From Macrothele yani (Eukaryota > Arthropoda > Arachnida > Araneae > Macrothelidae): DNA of 64,000 nt. Under the pieces are notes generated by a model. That model ran no database searches and was not told where the DNA came from. It was given only the letters and a program-made list of their open reading frames with translations. A program made the position numbers and the translations under genes. Location of the stretch: positions 135,181,240 through 135,245,239 of the forward strand of contig CM077013.1 of the NCBI GenBank assembly GCA_039090855.1, read 5' to 3'. Position 1 is the first letter of the stretch. Every line of letters begins with the position of its first letter. Of this stretch, positions 1 to 11,828 are shown one piece after another.

Positions 1-221
1 CTCACTGCTCTACCAAATAGAACCCAAACATTATATACTTAAGAAGTTTCCCACGATTACTTTTCAAGCATTCTAAAACTGCAAGGGTTCTTAATTATTT
101 ACATATTCATTAAAATTCAATAATTAAAAGATATTTACATGACATTACATTTCATAAAATAAATATTCCCGTTCCATTACGTTATTAGTAAGAGCTTATT
201 TGCAATTACCACTATTACAGG

Positions 222-350
222 TTAGAGGCGTCAATTTCTGACTAGAAGCCCGAGCTGGGCCCAGGTTCAAAGTCCGGATGACGTGTTGGTGGTGTGTCTT
301 ATTGCACTAGCTGCGTCCCTTCCCTAGTACAAGTGGCTAGAGGTCTGCAC
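222..350 (+). repeat. Divergent tRNA-derived SINE, S1-related
   Basis: A B-box-like GGTTCAAAGTCC lies about 40 nt after a GTTAGAGGCG A-box-like stretch. It is followed by GTCTTATTGCACTAGCTG and CCCTTCCCTAGTAC, which align to the S1 SINE body (GTCTTACGGCACTGGCTC, CCCTTCCCTGGAAC). No poly-A tail or target duplication was identified. From 351 to 1,262 no gene is visible, only CG-rich patches such as GGGCCCGAG near 1,000. Confidence 0.45.
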
Positions 351-1262
351 GGGCCGAGCAGACCTTTAAGGCACTTGTACTACAGCGGACCGGGTCGGGC
401 TTTCTTAGTTTAGAAAACAAAGCAACGCAACCGGCAAGGCTTTTCCCCCAGACACTTACGGCCAGGCCAAGTCGACTCATTCTTTTCATCGTAAAGGTAA
501 ATAAAGAAAAAAGTCGTGTTTTCCGATTTCCTGGTTGTTTAATTGCTTTGCTGAGCTTTGCTTACTACCGTGGCATAGCCCAGGACTTAATCACAGATAT
601 GAGGAGAGTCACTCAGTGTTTTTACCATCTGTAGGTATTAAGATGGTAAAACACCACTTTGGGGCTTGTTGACAACAAAAAGATTCGACCCCGAGCGAAA
701 GTGTAGGGATTAGTGAATGTGTTTTTATGAGAGAGTGGGACGACATCGATTGCTTCTATCCCTAATCTGTACAGGGATTGCCTTTTGTAGCGCTTAGTCT
801 GTCTGTCTCTCAAGGTTATATTCTTTGATAACTGCCAAAGTTTTGTTAATATTTTAGGCTTACATTCAACTAAATATTTTCAGCAATATCTCATTTCATT
901 ATTTTTCATAATTTAATAAAAAAAATAAAAAATAAAAAGGCAAAATAATACAAGATGGCGCATCACGTGCCGGGCCTAAATAATAGCTGCAATTGACGGG
1001 CCCGAGTTGGGCCTTAAAACGCACTGGCTTCGGCCGGTCTTGGCTGAGATCACGAAATAAGGTCCATGCAGACCTCTAAGTGACTAAATCAGAAACAGGC
1101 GACCTCTTATAGCCCTTAGTTTTGCTCGTGGCGGTCTCACGCACACACTCTCTCTGTCCTTCAATAAGCACCTCGGGCGTAAACGCTGAGTACTAAAAGT
1201 CAGCTTTCAGCACTTGGTCAACGAATTTCTCGCGCACCAATATACAATCAATGTTATTGATA

Positions 1263-1355
1263 CTACTATATCATCTGTCTTATTGATACATGATATAGTA
1301 GGAGTATGTTTAGAGGAATACTGAAATCTGTCAATTTCAGTATTCCTCTAAACAT
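1263..1355. repeat. Two adjacent inverted repeats (hairpins)
   Basis: Positions 1,263-1,273 and 1,291-1,301 form an 11-bp perfect inverted repeat. Directly after it, 1,306-1,327 and 1,334-1,355 form a 22-bp perfect inverted repeat with a 6-nt loop. No open frame runs through it. From 1,356 to 1,924 nothing else is recognised. Confidence 0.8.
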
Positions 1356-1924
1356 TCGCTAGTGTCACCAGAGAAATGATAAACTCTGTACACATATTTC
1401 GCAACGAATCAGGAACAAAAGAAAAGGCGGTTTGCAGTGCACCCGATGTTGAGCGATTCTGTGATATGTTACATTCTGCGTCTTGTTACCCAAAGGAAGA
1501 GAGATAATGTAAAAATGTGGTAACGGTGAAATATTTATTGGAATATAAATCTTGTAATGGTTTATGCTAACTAACAAAATGCTCGTTATAGAGAAGAGTC
1601 CGTTGCAAAATTAATCTCTTTCAGAAGTGGCGTTCTGGTTGCAAATAATGTATTATTGTTCCCGAAAACTGTTTATTAAAGGTAGAAAGTTGCGATGAAA
1701 TGTTGTCACAGAAAAAACTATTGGACGCAAAAAGAATTTAGTCCTACTATCAGAACAGCTGTCGTCGCAAGTAGGAATTTATATTCACGCCCGATACAGG
1801 AATAACTGTGCATCGTTAAAAGGAAAATATGTACGTAAATATCTGTTAAGGTGAGTGGCATTTGATACAAAAGAAAAAAAAAACATTTTTATAACAAAGA
1901 TTCAGCTTCTACTTATTTATTGTT

Positions 1925-2140
1925 GTTTCGGGGCTTAACCACCATGAACAACTGGAAGCGCTAAAGCATTAGCACGTCCATAATTTATCCCCATGGGTTG
2001 CAGGGAAGAGACAGAATCGGCGCCGCTCAACAAGCACAATAGTCATGTCGTATGCGGGACTCGGACAAATGCCCACCTCCCAAAACTGATCCGAAGCCCG
2101 CCCCTCAGATCACTCGGCCAACGGTGCGGCGCATTTCACC
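1925..2140 (-). repeat. Degenerate S1 SINE, reverse orientation
   Basis: GGCTTAACCACCATGAACAA at the left matches the S1 3' tail (GGTTTAACGACCACCGTGAGCAA). The stretch to about 2,125, with GGGACTCGG and CACTCGGCCAACGGTGC, matches the reversed tRNA-like head. It is heavily diverged and abuts the next transposon. Confidence 0.45.
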
Positions 2141-2159
2141 TCCTTTCGATACCAAAATA

Positions 2160-3548
2160 CACTGGCGGAAAGTGAAAAAAGAACACCAAGAAGGAGACGT
2201 CTGATACCAACGAACTTTATACAGCATAATAACGGATACAGAGGATAACGTGATCAAAACATTATGGCAAAATACAGCTGTATTTGCTGGTAAACTGAAA
2301 AATAACATTTCCATGTAACATGGTTAGTACGAGGTTGAACCGCCATGAACTGCGTCACACTGTGCAATTCTGGCATGGAGTCTGTCGTACAGATGTTGGA
2401 TGCAAGTTTGGGGTATTGAGTTCTAAGCATCCTTAACCTGAACGCGTAAATCGGGGATGTTCGTGGCTGGCCGTGGAGACCGGATAAGTCGTTGTCCCAT
2501 AAAATCCCACACGTGCTCAATGGGGGGACAAATCCGGTGAACGTGCAGGCCATGGAAGTTGTCTCACTCCCTGAAGTGCATGTTGCGTTGTTGTGGGCGT
2601 GCGTTATCTTGCTTGAAAACACCACGATGGACCGACCTTACAAATGGCACAACAACGGGCTGAATGATGGAGGTGCTGTTTAACGTACCCGGTACAAACA
2701 CTAGTTTTGTACGGGAGTGATAGATGATCGCACCCCACACCAGGAGACCAGATGTAGGCCCTGTGTGTCGCTGGCAGATGCAAGAAGGGTGCAGACGTTC
2801 CCCTGTGCGTCTGCGAACACGCATACGGCCATCGGAGGCTCCCAAGCAGAATCTGCTTTCATCGCTGAACACGACAGATCGCCATTGCGTTCTCCAGTGC
2901 AGACGTTGGTGACACCACTGCAGCCGTTCCTGACGGTGGGCTTGAGTCAAAGGTACACATGCCAGAGGCACACGTGCACGTAGTCCTGCATCCAGTAGAC
3001 GGTTGCGGATTGCTCGCACAGTTACCTCAGGTGCAACGGCAGCTCGGATTTGCGTCGCAGTGGATGTTCTGCTTGACAACGCCGCTCTTCTTATGCGTCG
3101 ATCGGTCCGCTCATCAGTCCGTCTGTGACTCCCGGTTCCACGTCTTCTCGTGTGGGAATGTTCCTCGGACCATCTACGCCACCGATACTTCTCGTCCAAT
3201 TCGCTCCGCGATACGACCACCCGGCCTCGCGGAGTCCGACTAGACAACCTCGCTCAAAGTCCGATAACTGCTGAAATCATACACGTATATTCCATGTCCA
3301 GGCATTGCAGCTTCTTCAGGGTATTCGCACGTGTCCGTACGCCGACGACTGATTACATTCACTTCGCCGTACTCCTTAAATACCACCGATGATAATTTGC
3401 ATATTATGCCGTGCTGTGGCGTAAGCGCTCACCGGTTGGTCCCGAAACTAACATCACACCTAAGTAAAGTCGACCCCATTCACATATGTAAATTTCATGA
3501 TCGTTCGCCAATTCTTTCTTGGTGTTCTTTTTTCACTTTCCGACAGTG
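2160..3548 (-). mobile_element. Tc1/mariner-type transposon, family A copy 1
   Basis: Terminal inverted repeats start CACTGGCGGAAAGTGAAAAA on the left; the right end is its complement with one mismatch (GACAGTG). The element is 1,389 bp and flanked by TA at 2,158-2,159 and 3,549-3,550, the standard target duplication. A second copy of the same family (1,425 bp) lies at 30,535-31,959. The transposase runs on the minus strand and is broken. Confidence 0.92.
2334..3305 (-). pseudogene. Broken Tc1-like transposase (family A copy 1)
   Basis: This is a DDE transposase for cut-and-paste movement of its own element. The start at 3,305 is taken from copy 2, where the protein begins MPGHGRRVRFQQLSDFERG. 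The longest intact frame (2,564-3,247) holds the R-rich helix-turn-helix linker, the first catalytic Asp in VVFSDESRFCLG, LVWGAI, and the second Asp in FKQDNARP. Just after that motif a small deletion shifts the frame, so the SPDLSPIEH block with the catalytic Glu is out of frame. Several frameshifts near the N-terminus also break it. It is not functional. Confidence 0.9.
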
Positions 3549-3810
3549 TATTTTGATAGCGGAAATAACATTGTAAGCGCTTTGTGTGTGCATGTGTCGA
3601 ACATGCTGTGCAGGATAGCTAACATCCTGTTGTTTACAACGTGCTACGATCGAAACCGTTAGTTATCGTTGGCAATTGTTACTAACCATAGTTACGCCCT
3701 CCTCCCCAAGGAAATTTATACTCACACCCAAAACTTAAAATTTCCTCTACATACATATAAAATCTTAACGCCCCGCCATTTAAAGTGTGTAGCACACACA
3801 TAAATACATA

Positions 3811-5021
3811 CACCGATGAGGCGTTACATTATGACTACCCCCAGCCTTGAAAAATGAGCGTGCCTGGAGACCGAGCGGTGGCGCAGGTGAAGTTCACAGA
3901 GCAGTATATTTACAACCCGAGGACCGACTTTCGGTTAGCCGAGTGTTCGGAGTCAGAATGGAAAAAGCTGCCGATTTATCGGAGTTTGATAAAGGACAAA
4001 TTGTGATGGCACGGCGCCTCAGAACTACGATCTCGGAAACGGCGCGGCTTGTTCATGTGCCACTGTAGTGAGTACGTATCAAAAGTGGTGCACAGATGGC
4101 CGAACGACGACCCGCCGCCCAGCCGTGTGTCGTCCGCAGCTCATAGATACCAGTGGGGGAACGGGGACTGTCGCGCATTGTTCACGGCGACGGTGCGACA
4201 ATTCACCCTTGAAATACAACAGTGGTGATCAGGGCAATGTGTCACAGCACACAGTTCATCGCAGCCTTCTGCGCATTGGCTTGCGTAGCCGATGACTCCG
4301 CCGAATCCCCATGATCACTACACGTCATCGCCAACAACGCATGAAATGGGCCCAAGATCATCAAGATTGGACCCGTGGATGATTGGAAGGAAGTGGCCTG
4401 GTCTGACGAATCAAGATTCCTGGTGCATCACGTAGACGACCGAGAGCGGCGGATTCGCAGATTACCAACGGAGGCCATGACACCTGGATGAACTGTGGGT
4501 GGAAACAGGCCGGCGTTCGCGGTGTTATGCTATGGGCGATGTTTTCTTGTGATACTTTAAGGCCCCATTATCCCAATAAGCACAATCCCTGACAGCTGTC
4601 AGGTATCTGAACATCGTTGCGGACAAAGTTCGCCCATTCATGGTAATTGTGCTCCCTGCAGGTGATGAACATTACCAACAGGATAACGCGCCATGCTACA
4701 CTACCAGAATCGTCAAGGAGTGGTTCGAGGAACATGCTGGTGACTTTTTGCTAATGTCCTGGCCTTTAAATTCACCCGACATGAACCCAATCGAACATTT
4801 ATGGTTCGACTTGGAAAAGCGGGTTCGCGCTAGATCACCACCACCCCGAAATGTACTGGAACTGGTGGACCTGCTATTGGCATTATGGTACCAGATATCC
4901 CAGGATACCTATCGCCACCTCATGGAATCGATGCCTCGCCGAGTGTCTGCTGTTTTGCGGGCTAAAGGGGGTCCCCTTCTACTTATTAGGAAGGTGGTCA
5001 TAATACAATGGCTCATCAGTG
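3811..5021 (+). mobile_element. Tc1/mariner-type transposon, family B (DD36E spacing)
   Basis: The ends CACCGATGAGGCGTTACATT and the reverse complement of the right end, CACTGATGAGCCATTGTATT, form an imperfect inverted repeat of about 30 bp. TA lies at 3,809-3,810 and 5,022-5,023. Length is 1,211 bp. It encodes a broken transposase on the plus strand and sits 260 bp from family A copy 1. Confidence 0.9.
3958..4990 (+). pseudogene. Broken DD36E-type Tc1-like transposase
   Basis: The frame begins MEKAADLSEFDKGQIVMARR, a typical Tc1 N-terminal helix-turn-helix. A stop follows at about 4,066, and the gene continues in other frames. The first catalytic Asp is in WSDESRF (codon 4,405-4,407), the second in QQDNAPCYT (4,682-4,684), and the Glu in SPDMNPIEHLW (4,793-4,795). 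That gives 36 residues between the second Asp and the Glu, two more than classical Tc1 (34). The extra residues are in EEHAGDFLLMSWP. The central part (4,300-4,630) has stops. The usual GGPxPY C-terminal end is altered, so the frame reads on past it. The spacing recalls the DD36E branch of Tc1/mariner; that placement is an inference from the residue count. Confidence 0.88.
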
Positions 5022-5059
5022 TACACTTCATAACTTTTAAGTAATAATCCTTTTTTAGT

Positions 5060-5370
5060 ATCATAGAGCAGAGTTGTCAGTACCAATTAGCATTTACATG
5101 AATTCCTCATCTTAACCTTGAAAGTAAACTTTTTTCAATTTGCAATCTATTTATATTGTAGTCTTTCTTTTTTAGTTTTTCTAGTTTGATGCCAGTCATT
5201 ACAACTGCAAAACGTGTGTACATATCTTTCCATTTTTGTCTGTTACAGATTTTGCAGATGCACATACTTCCGAATCATTTCAGCACGCGCAAGCTTGGTG
5301 GAAATATCAATATCTACTCCGTGGTGTACCTGAAAAACTCGGGGCTGCCTCTGCAAAAAATATCTTCGAA
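5060..5370. repeat. Dispersed repeat, also at 27,190-27,500
   Basis: The two places share TTAGCATTTACATGAATTCC / TTAGCACTTACATGAATTCC, a following stretch of about 100 bp, and GGAAATATCAATATCTACT near the right end. Spacing is similar in both copies. No coding sequence is recognised. A short C-rich patch shared between about 9,970 and 27,740 may belong to the same larger repeat. Confidence 0.6.
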
Positions 5371-5937
5371 GCCCTTTGTCGAAAATGTATTTGCTTTCAA
5401 GTATTGAAATTTTTAAATTTCATATTACAGTAGGTTTTACGGGCGTTTCTGTAATTCAAATTCTTTGGGAGCTATAGGTATTTTTCGTGAAAACAAAATT
5501 GTTACACTTTATTGCGTGTAACACAAATGTACAGGCTCTAATTAAAATGATCGCCCTAGTTTTATACTAACACACAATATTGCAAAACACTTACGCCAAA
5601 GCTGATCATATCATGCAAATTTTATTCTTTTAGAGAACTAAGGCCAGCCTCTTTGAAATGCCTCACAAGCACAAAACATGCAATTGCCGTGTGACAGTGT
5701 CTAATGACTTTTTCCGATTTACCAGAAAATACGGAAAATAAGTAAGCAGATTAAAAAAGTAACAAAATTAAGAATTGTCTCACAAAAAGAGTAAAATTAC
5801 TGAAATTCTTTACTCTTGAATGCAAAAAATATATATATATTTGAATCTTATCAGCACGATTAAGCACACTTGAAACAACTTTTTTTTTTGCACATAATGT
5901 TTTCTTTTGACTCTAGTAAAAGTCTTTATACGAAATA

Positions 5938-6137
5938 AAAGTCTTTTCTTTTGACTGTTATAAAAACAAATGATAGGTCTCTATTTTCTTTCCCGAACAC
6001 AATTCTTAATTGTTACTTTTAATTTGCTTACTTATGTTCTGTATTTTTAAACACTTTTAGCTCATTATAGTGTGTGTGTAGAACACCTTTTAACTAATAT
6101 TCTGAAGGATGCGTACACCTTTTAGCTATATTATGAA
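5938..6137. repeat. Left part of tandem duplication split by the LINE
   Basis: TTTCCCGAACACAATTCTTA and the flanking 150 bp recur at about 8,733. The rest of the unit (GAAAGATGCGTAGTTATGTG onward) is at 8,562-8,683 and again at 8,896-9,010. The original unit is about 320 bp, in two copies; the LINE sits inside the first. Confidence 0.7.
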
Positions 6138-6138
6138 A

Positions 6139-8522
6139 GATATCATCATCATCATCATTGTCAACCATTATCAATCCACTGCTGGACGAAGGTCTCCCCA
6201 AGTTTCCTCCACAATGGTCTGTCTTGTGCCAGTCTCCTCCATGTCACCCCTGCATACTTTCGAATTTCATCCACCCATCTCCCATGTGGTCTTCTTCTGG
6301 TTCTTTTCCTGTCCCTTGGAATCCAATCCAAAATTTCGGCTGTCCATCGATGATCTGTCCTTTCGCAGTATGTCCAGCCCATTGCCATTTCAGGGATTTA
6401 ACTCTGATCATGATGTCTTCCACTCTTGTCATTTTTCGGATCCACGAGTTCCTCTTATCTCTCCTAGCTACACCAACCATGCACCTATCCATACTTCTTT
6501 CAGTTGTCTGCAGCCTTTGTATGTCTCTTTTAGTTAAGGTCCACGTCTCTGCACCATACGTAAGCACTGGAAGGATGCATTGATCAAACACTTTTCTTTT
6601 AAGACATAATGGCATATTGCTCTTGAAAATTATGCTGTTTCTTCCAAAAGCTCTCCAGGCAAGTTTTGTACGCCGATTAATTTCTTCATCAATGTGACCC
6701 TCACTTGATATCTGCTGTCCAAGATAAACGTACGTGTCTGTTATCTCCAGCTTTTCTCCATCAATCGATAAATCTTCATTTCTTGTAAAAGCATTGAACA
6801 TCACTTTTGTCTTCTGAAAGTTCATTTTTAATCCCACTTCTTTACTCTTGTGAGCAAGTTCCTGGATCATACTCTGCAGCTCTGATGGGCTAGTTGCAAA
6901 AATGACTACGTCATCAGCAAAACGAAGGTGGGTTAGATAATCTCCATTAATCTTTATCCCCTTGTTTTCCCAGCTCAGCGACTGAAAAACACCCTCCAAT
7001 GTGGCATTAAAGAGCTTCGGAGATATGGTGTCACCTTGTCTCACTCCCTTTCCAATTTTTATGTGTGTTGTATTTTCAAACAGCCGAATCTTTGCACTTG
7101 CATTTTCATAGATGTTATTAATAATATTAATGTATGCATCTTCAATACCGCAGGTTTTCGGAGCCATTGTAACTGCTGATGGTTTCACCGAATCAAAGGC
7201 TTTTTCATAATCGATAAAAGCCATGCACAATGGAAGTTCATATTCCCTCGCTCTTTCAATTAGTTCTCTCAGCACATGGATATGATCTATTGTGCTGTAG
7301 CCACTCCTGAATCCAGCTTGTTCTCTCGGTTGAGCCATGTCCAGTGTTACCTTCAAGCGGTGTGAAAGAACTTTAGTGAAGATTTTATAAACTACTGATA
7401 GGAGGCTGATAAGTCTGTAGTTTCCGAGATCCTCAATGTCCCCTTTCTTATGTAGCAGGATCATTGTAGCGGTGTTCCATTCCTCAGGAATCTTTCCTTC
7501 ATTAAGGCATCGAGTGAAAATTTGGGCGAGTACTGTTTCGATTTCTCCACTTGCTTCTTGTATGATGTCTACAGTAATTCCATCTTCTCCTGGAGCTTTT
7601 CCCCGCTTCATGTTCTTGATTGCATGTGCAACTTCTGCTGGAAGGACTGGAGGAACTCTGGTACTGGTATCTTTCATGATGTCTGGAGTGCATGTATCAT
7701 CCCTTTCATATAATTTGGAGTAGAAATCTTTCACTCTTGTCAAAATTTCTGCCTCTATTTCTTGTTACAGAACCATCTTCTTTTCTCAGTGCCATAATCT
7801 GTTTTCTTCCCTTACTGAGATGTCCCTTTGCTATCTTTAGGCTTTTTGGTTGTTTTCAATTGCTTTCCTCACTAGTTCACAATTGAATTTTCTTACGTCT
7901 TCAGTGATACTTTTTCGTACTGTCTTGCATAGCTCTATATATTCCACTTTGGAAGTCACATCTTCTTTAGTTGTCCTCATCTCTCTTCTTTTTTGCATCA
8001 ACGTTTTCGTTTTTCCTGATAATTTATTTACATGCAACTTGTTCTTAGACCCAGCTAATTTTGTTGCTGTTTCCATAAGAGCTTTGGTTACTTTTTCTGT
8101 TAACTTCAGAGATGTCCACTTCTTCCGATGTTAGGCCTTCTAAAGCAGAGAACCTGTTCTTCAGTTCCAACTTGAAGGTATTATGGTGTTTTTTAAGGTT
8201 GGTTATGTCAATAGATTTTGTTTGTTTTATGAGCTTGCCACGTTCAAGTTTAGTGTTGAGGTGCATCTTACATCTCACCAATCTATGGTCACTATCTGTG
8301 TTGAACTTGTTTAGCACACTGCAGTCTTCTATGACGAATTTTTTGTTACACATAATAAAATTAATTTCACTTGTCCCATTTGGATGTCTCCATGTTTATT
8401 TCCTGTGTGGCTTTTTCTTGAAGAAGGAGTTCAAGATGAAAAACCCTTCTGCCTCTGCAAACTCAACGAGAGTATTTCCACGCTGGTTTGTGTTGCCGTG
8501 ACCGAATTTACCTACTGAAGTT
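6139..8522 (-). mobile_element. RTE-type LINE, 5'-truncated
   Basis: A non-LTR retrotransposon on the minus strand. In transcript order it holds the end of an APE-type endonuclease, the full reverse transcriptase and the C-terminal domain. Its 3' end has no poly-A but a short ATG/GAT microsatellite (about 6,139-6,160), as is usual for RTE elements. It lacks most of the endonuclease. Similar TATTATGAAAGAT (left) and TATTCTGAAAGAT (right) may be remnants of the target duplication. Confidence 0.88.
6161..8513 (-). pseudogene. RTE endonuclease-reverse transcriptase, broken
   Basis: The protein copies the LINE RNA into genomic DNA. About 8,513-8,045 encodes the endonuclease end, with the SDHRLV motif, followed by a basic linker to 7,837, both with frameshifts. 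The long frame 6,244-7,743 (499 residues) contains RT blocks: KRGKAPGEDGI, LLHKKGD, NYRLISLLSVVYKIF, MAFIDYEKAFDSV, GVRQGDTISPKLF and the active-site box RFADDVVIF. YLGQQISSEG and LTYGAETW follow. A one-base shift at about 6,375 moves the C-terminus (AEILDWIPRDRKRTRRRP to FVQQWIDNG) into a neighbouring frame. The RT core looks intact, but the gene lacks its 5' end. An RTE/BovB-like clade is inferred from the motifs. Confidence 0.88.
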
Positions 8523-8548
8523 TCATTCTATATATATATATATATATT

Positions 8549-8815
8549 CTGAAAGATTTATTATATTCTGAAAGATGCGTAGTTATGTGCAAACAAGCGT
8601 AATATAGGTATAATACGCCTTATCCTCATTGATTTAAAACAAAAATCCTTTATTCATCTGATATTTCAATCACATCGTTTGTCTTTTTCTCTTGACTTAT
8701 AAAAAACAAATTGACATAGGCATCTGTTTTTTTCTTTCCCGAACACAATTCTTAATTGTTACTTTTAATTTTCTTACTTATGTTCTGTATTTTCAAACAC
8801 CTTTAGCTCACTATA

Positions 8816-8856
<41 letters not shown>

Positions 8857-9010
8857 TGTGTGCGTGTGCGCGCGCGTGTGAAGTTTTAACTCATTATATT
8901 CTGAAGGTTGCGTAGTTGTGTGCAAACAAGTGTTATATATAGCGCCTTATCCTCATTTATATAAAAAAATGTTTTTCATTCATTTGATATTTCAATCACA
9001 TTCTCTTGTT
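8549..9010. repeat. Right part of tandem duplication with LINE insertion
   Basis: GAAAGATGCGTAGTTATGTG (8,568) and GAAGGTTGCGTAGTTGTGTG (about 8,901) start near-identical 120-bp blocks. The 8,690-8,830 block repeats 5,940-6,080. See the left part. Confidence 0.7.
8819..8880. repeat. (GT)n microsatellite
   Basis: A run of GT dinucleotides with a few C interruptions, ending in GCGCGCGTGTG. It lies inside the second unit of the tandem duplication; the first unit has only GTGTGTGTG at the same place (about 6,070). Confidence 0.95.
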
Positions 9011-10962
9011 AATATACATGTATAGGAACTATTGCTATGGCAATGAAAACGGGCCTCAAAGTCCTTTGGAATAGCTTCTTTCTCGTCACCCGGTTTTCAT
9101 AAACTGAAGCGGAAATGATTTCTTAAAGATTTTACTTATTTACTGGAAAACAAAAGTATCAAAAATTGCTTTTGTTTTTAATACTTCATTCAAAGCTGCC
9201 GTCAAAAATTCCTGTCTATTTCTTTAACCAGTTTCATACGAAGTTCCCGCAAAAATTTGAAGCTAGAGGCCCTCTTAGCCGCTCAGGGTGATGCGCCAGT
9301 TGGTAACGTGATTTTTCCTTCCAGTTTGGGTTCGATATGTACATCTAATTGCAGCTCTTAGTAAATGTTACGAAGGATGTGTTAAATGCACTTGCGGTGT
9401 TAAATCTGTTCTTTGTTACTATCCAATGCTTTTTAACGGCTTTGACAGGAATTATCTTGATTGTTGAGTTAATTTCTTCCACTTGTCAACTACACGTTCT
9501 ACCTAATCTCTTTATTTCATTTTCTATCACTCCCGCTTCCAACCTCGGGAGCCGTTCCTCGCTTCTGACATCACCTCTCGATCGCTGTCCTATTTCATCT
9601 CCCCACCTCTGCGTCAGAACAACCGCCTCCGTTGGGACTCCCTCATGCCTTCAAGAAAGCATTCTGTCGCCGTGAAGAGCAATAAATACATTACGTAGTC
9701 TGGGTATGCTATTCTATCAAATGTGTTGATTGCTGCACAGGACAATAAAATAATAAAACACTCAGCAAGCGTGCTAAGTTCGACTGCCTGGGAAATGTTT
9801 TATAACTCTACTAATTTACCATTTCGCTGATAGCTTCTTGAAAGGATCGTCGATATGTCCCACGCTGACCTCCACGATTATGACATAGAAAACACCTACT
9901 ACTGAATATTCCATTCTATTCTTAGAAAGGAATGATTTCTAAGATTTCCGTAACATAATTAGTTGCTTTTTTGCCTTGTTTAGGGAAGCATAAATTTCCA
10001 TCCTTCCAAAAATTTGCTTTCAGCCCACCCCTACCCCCATTCCTCACCACCTCCAATTTGAAATTCCTGGATGAACCCTCGTCCCTCCTAAGGGGAGCTG
10101 CTGTGATACAACTGACGAAAGGCTATAGAACTATCACGTTTACTCTTTTGCCGATTACTATTCCTTCCATTGCTTATGAGTCATGATAATGCGTTTGTAG
10201 AAAAATCAGACAGTTCCTGGCTTTTTCTCTTCAAACTACACAATAGTTTTCTAACCTTCCGCCAGTTATAACTGCGCTACGGACGCAGCTATAACTTTCC
10301 CTTACAATAGCCGATGGTATCAGTCGTCGCAGCGTATGAACAAAACCGGATGCTTATTCCCTGCACATCATGCGCTACGTATTTTTAACGAAGTTGTAGG
10401 GGGGGGGGATATTTCCATCGGATGTGTTTAAGTAGCGAAACGAAGCAATGCCAAAATGGATGCGCTGGATAGGTTACTCAGAATTCGTAAAAAAAAAAAT
10501 TCCGTCTTATGTATTATTACAGAAATTAATAACTTTTCCTCTACCGAAATTCATTAGCTTTGTCAATGCAAAGAGCGAAACATGTTTTAAAAATCTTTGT
10601 GCATTTGAATCTGTAATTAACATAGAACTATGTTAGTCTCACTAGTTACTCTCAATCCAAATCAGGCTGGTTGGTTGTGAAATTTTATGATGTAAAACCT
10701 TGCACAGAATATAGTGTCGACCGCAATACTTAATGAGGTAGAAGCCACTACGGATCTCAAAGATGTTTAACAAAATCTTAGACAACTGTTTCCTGATCAT
10801 TCGTTACAGTGTAGCACCACTTTTTGGTGCAACCTACCACAAGTTTTTAACAGTGTAGTAGTCTCCACATTCTACAGTTACGGATGCAAAACATTATTCA
10901 ATGTATTCACATTCTACAGAAGTAAAATATTATTCAATGTATTTCTTTGTAAAATCTATAAC
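9011..10962. other. No recognised gene or repeat
   Basis: The stretch contains short open frames (for example 9,349-9,675 plus, 108 codons) whose translations match no family I recognise and show no consistent codon pattern. There are homopolymer patches near 10,400. Confidence 0.5.
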
Positions 10963-11107
10963 TTTTTGTTTGGGAGGTTTAGCGACCACCATAAGCAAAC
11001 TCGATCGTCCGTCCCTAATTTAGGGCCACTGGTTCCAGGGAAAGGAGAGAGCCAGTGCCGTAAGACAAACACAACATTCATGCCTCACCGGGATTCGAAC
11101 CCGGATA
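10963..11107 (-). repeat. S1 SINE copy, truncated head (cluster copy 1)
   Basis: Reading the minus strand, a full S1 SINE has a tRNA-like head (A box TGGCGCAGTGG, B box GGTTCGAATCC), a body with ACGGCACTGGCTCTCTCC and TAATTAGGGACGG-type blocks, and a tail CACGGTGGTCGTTAAAC plus poly-A. This copy keeps the tail, body and B box but has lost the 5' part of the head. Confidence 0.85.
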
Positions 11108-11108
11108 C

Positions 11109-11331
11109 ATTTTTTAAAATTATTATTTGAGCTTTAACGACCACCGTGAGCAACTCAATGGGCTATAAGCAGTCGCCCGTCCCTAATTTAAGGTCACTGG
11201 TTCCAGGGAAGGGAGAGAGCCAGTGCCGTAAGACAAACATAACATCCATGCCTCACCGGGATTCGAACCCGGACCCCTTTCGGACGAATGATCAGAGGCC
11301 ATCGCTTAGACCACTGCGCTACCGAGGCGGC
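11109..11331 (-). repeat. S1 SINE copy, near full length (cluster copy 2)
   Basis: It contains the whole S1 unit including the head end ACCACTGCGCTACCGAGGCGG. It is immediately followed by copy 3 with no spacer. Confidence 0.9.
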
Positions 11332-11491
11332 TTGGCTTGTTTGGAGGTTTAACGACCACCGTGAGCAACTCAACGGGCTATAAGCAGTCGCCCGTCCCTA
11401 ATTTAGGGCCACTGGTTCCAGGGAAAGGATAGAGCCAGTGCCGTAAGACAAACTCAACATTCATGCCTCGCCGGAATTCGAACCCGGATAC
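11332..11491 (-). repeat. S1 SINE copy, truncated head (cluster copy 3)
   Basis: It has tail and body and ends in the B box (AATTCGAACCCGG), then runs into the T-tract of copy 4. Copies 1 and 3 are truncated at the same place in the head. Confidence 0.85.
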
Positions 11492-11708
11492 TTTTTTTTT
11501 GGCTTGTTTGGAGGTTTAACGACCACCGTGAGCAACTCAATGGGCTATAAGCAGTCGCCCGTCCCTAATTTAGGGTCACTGGTTCCAGGGAAGGGAAAGA
11601 ACCAATGCCATAAGACAGATACAACATCCATGCTTCACTGGGATTCTGACTCATTTTGGACGAATCGTCAGAAGCCCAGCGCTTATACCACTGCGACACA
11701 GGGGCTGC
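11492..11708 (-). repeat. S1 SINE copy, near full length (cluster copy 4)
   Basis: T-tract, TTGGAGGTTTAACGACCACC, then body and diverged head with ATTCTGACTC in place of the canonical B box. The Pol III promoter is therefore probably lost. Confidence 0.85.
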
Positions 11709-11828
11709 AATGCAACTTTCACTTGAAATCCCACAATGAAACATTTTATTTCCCCAGAAAGCGAACTACAAAATCATTTCGCTCAGATACACTGATACAG
11801 TGAGTTTAAACAGCTGGGCAAAAAATTC

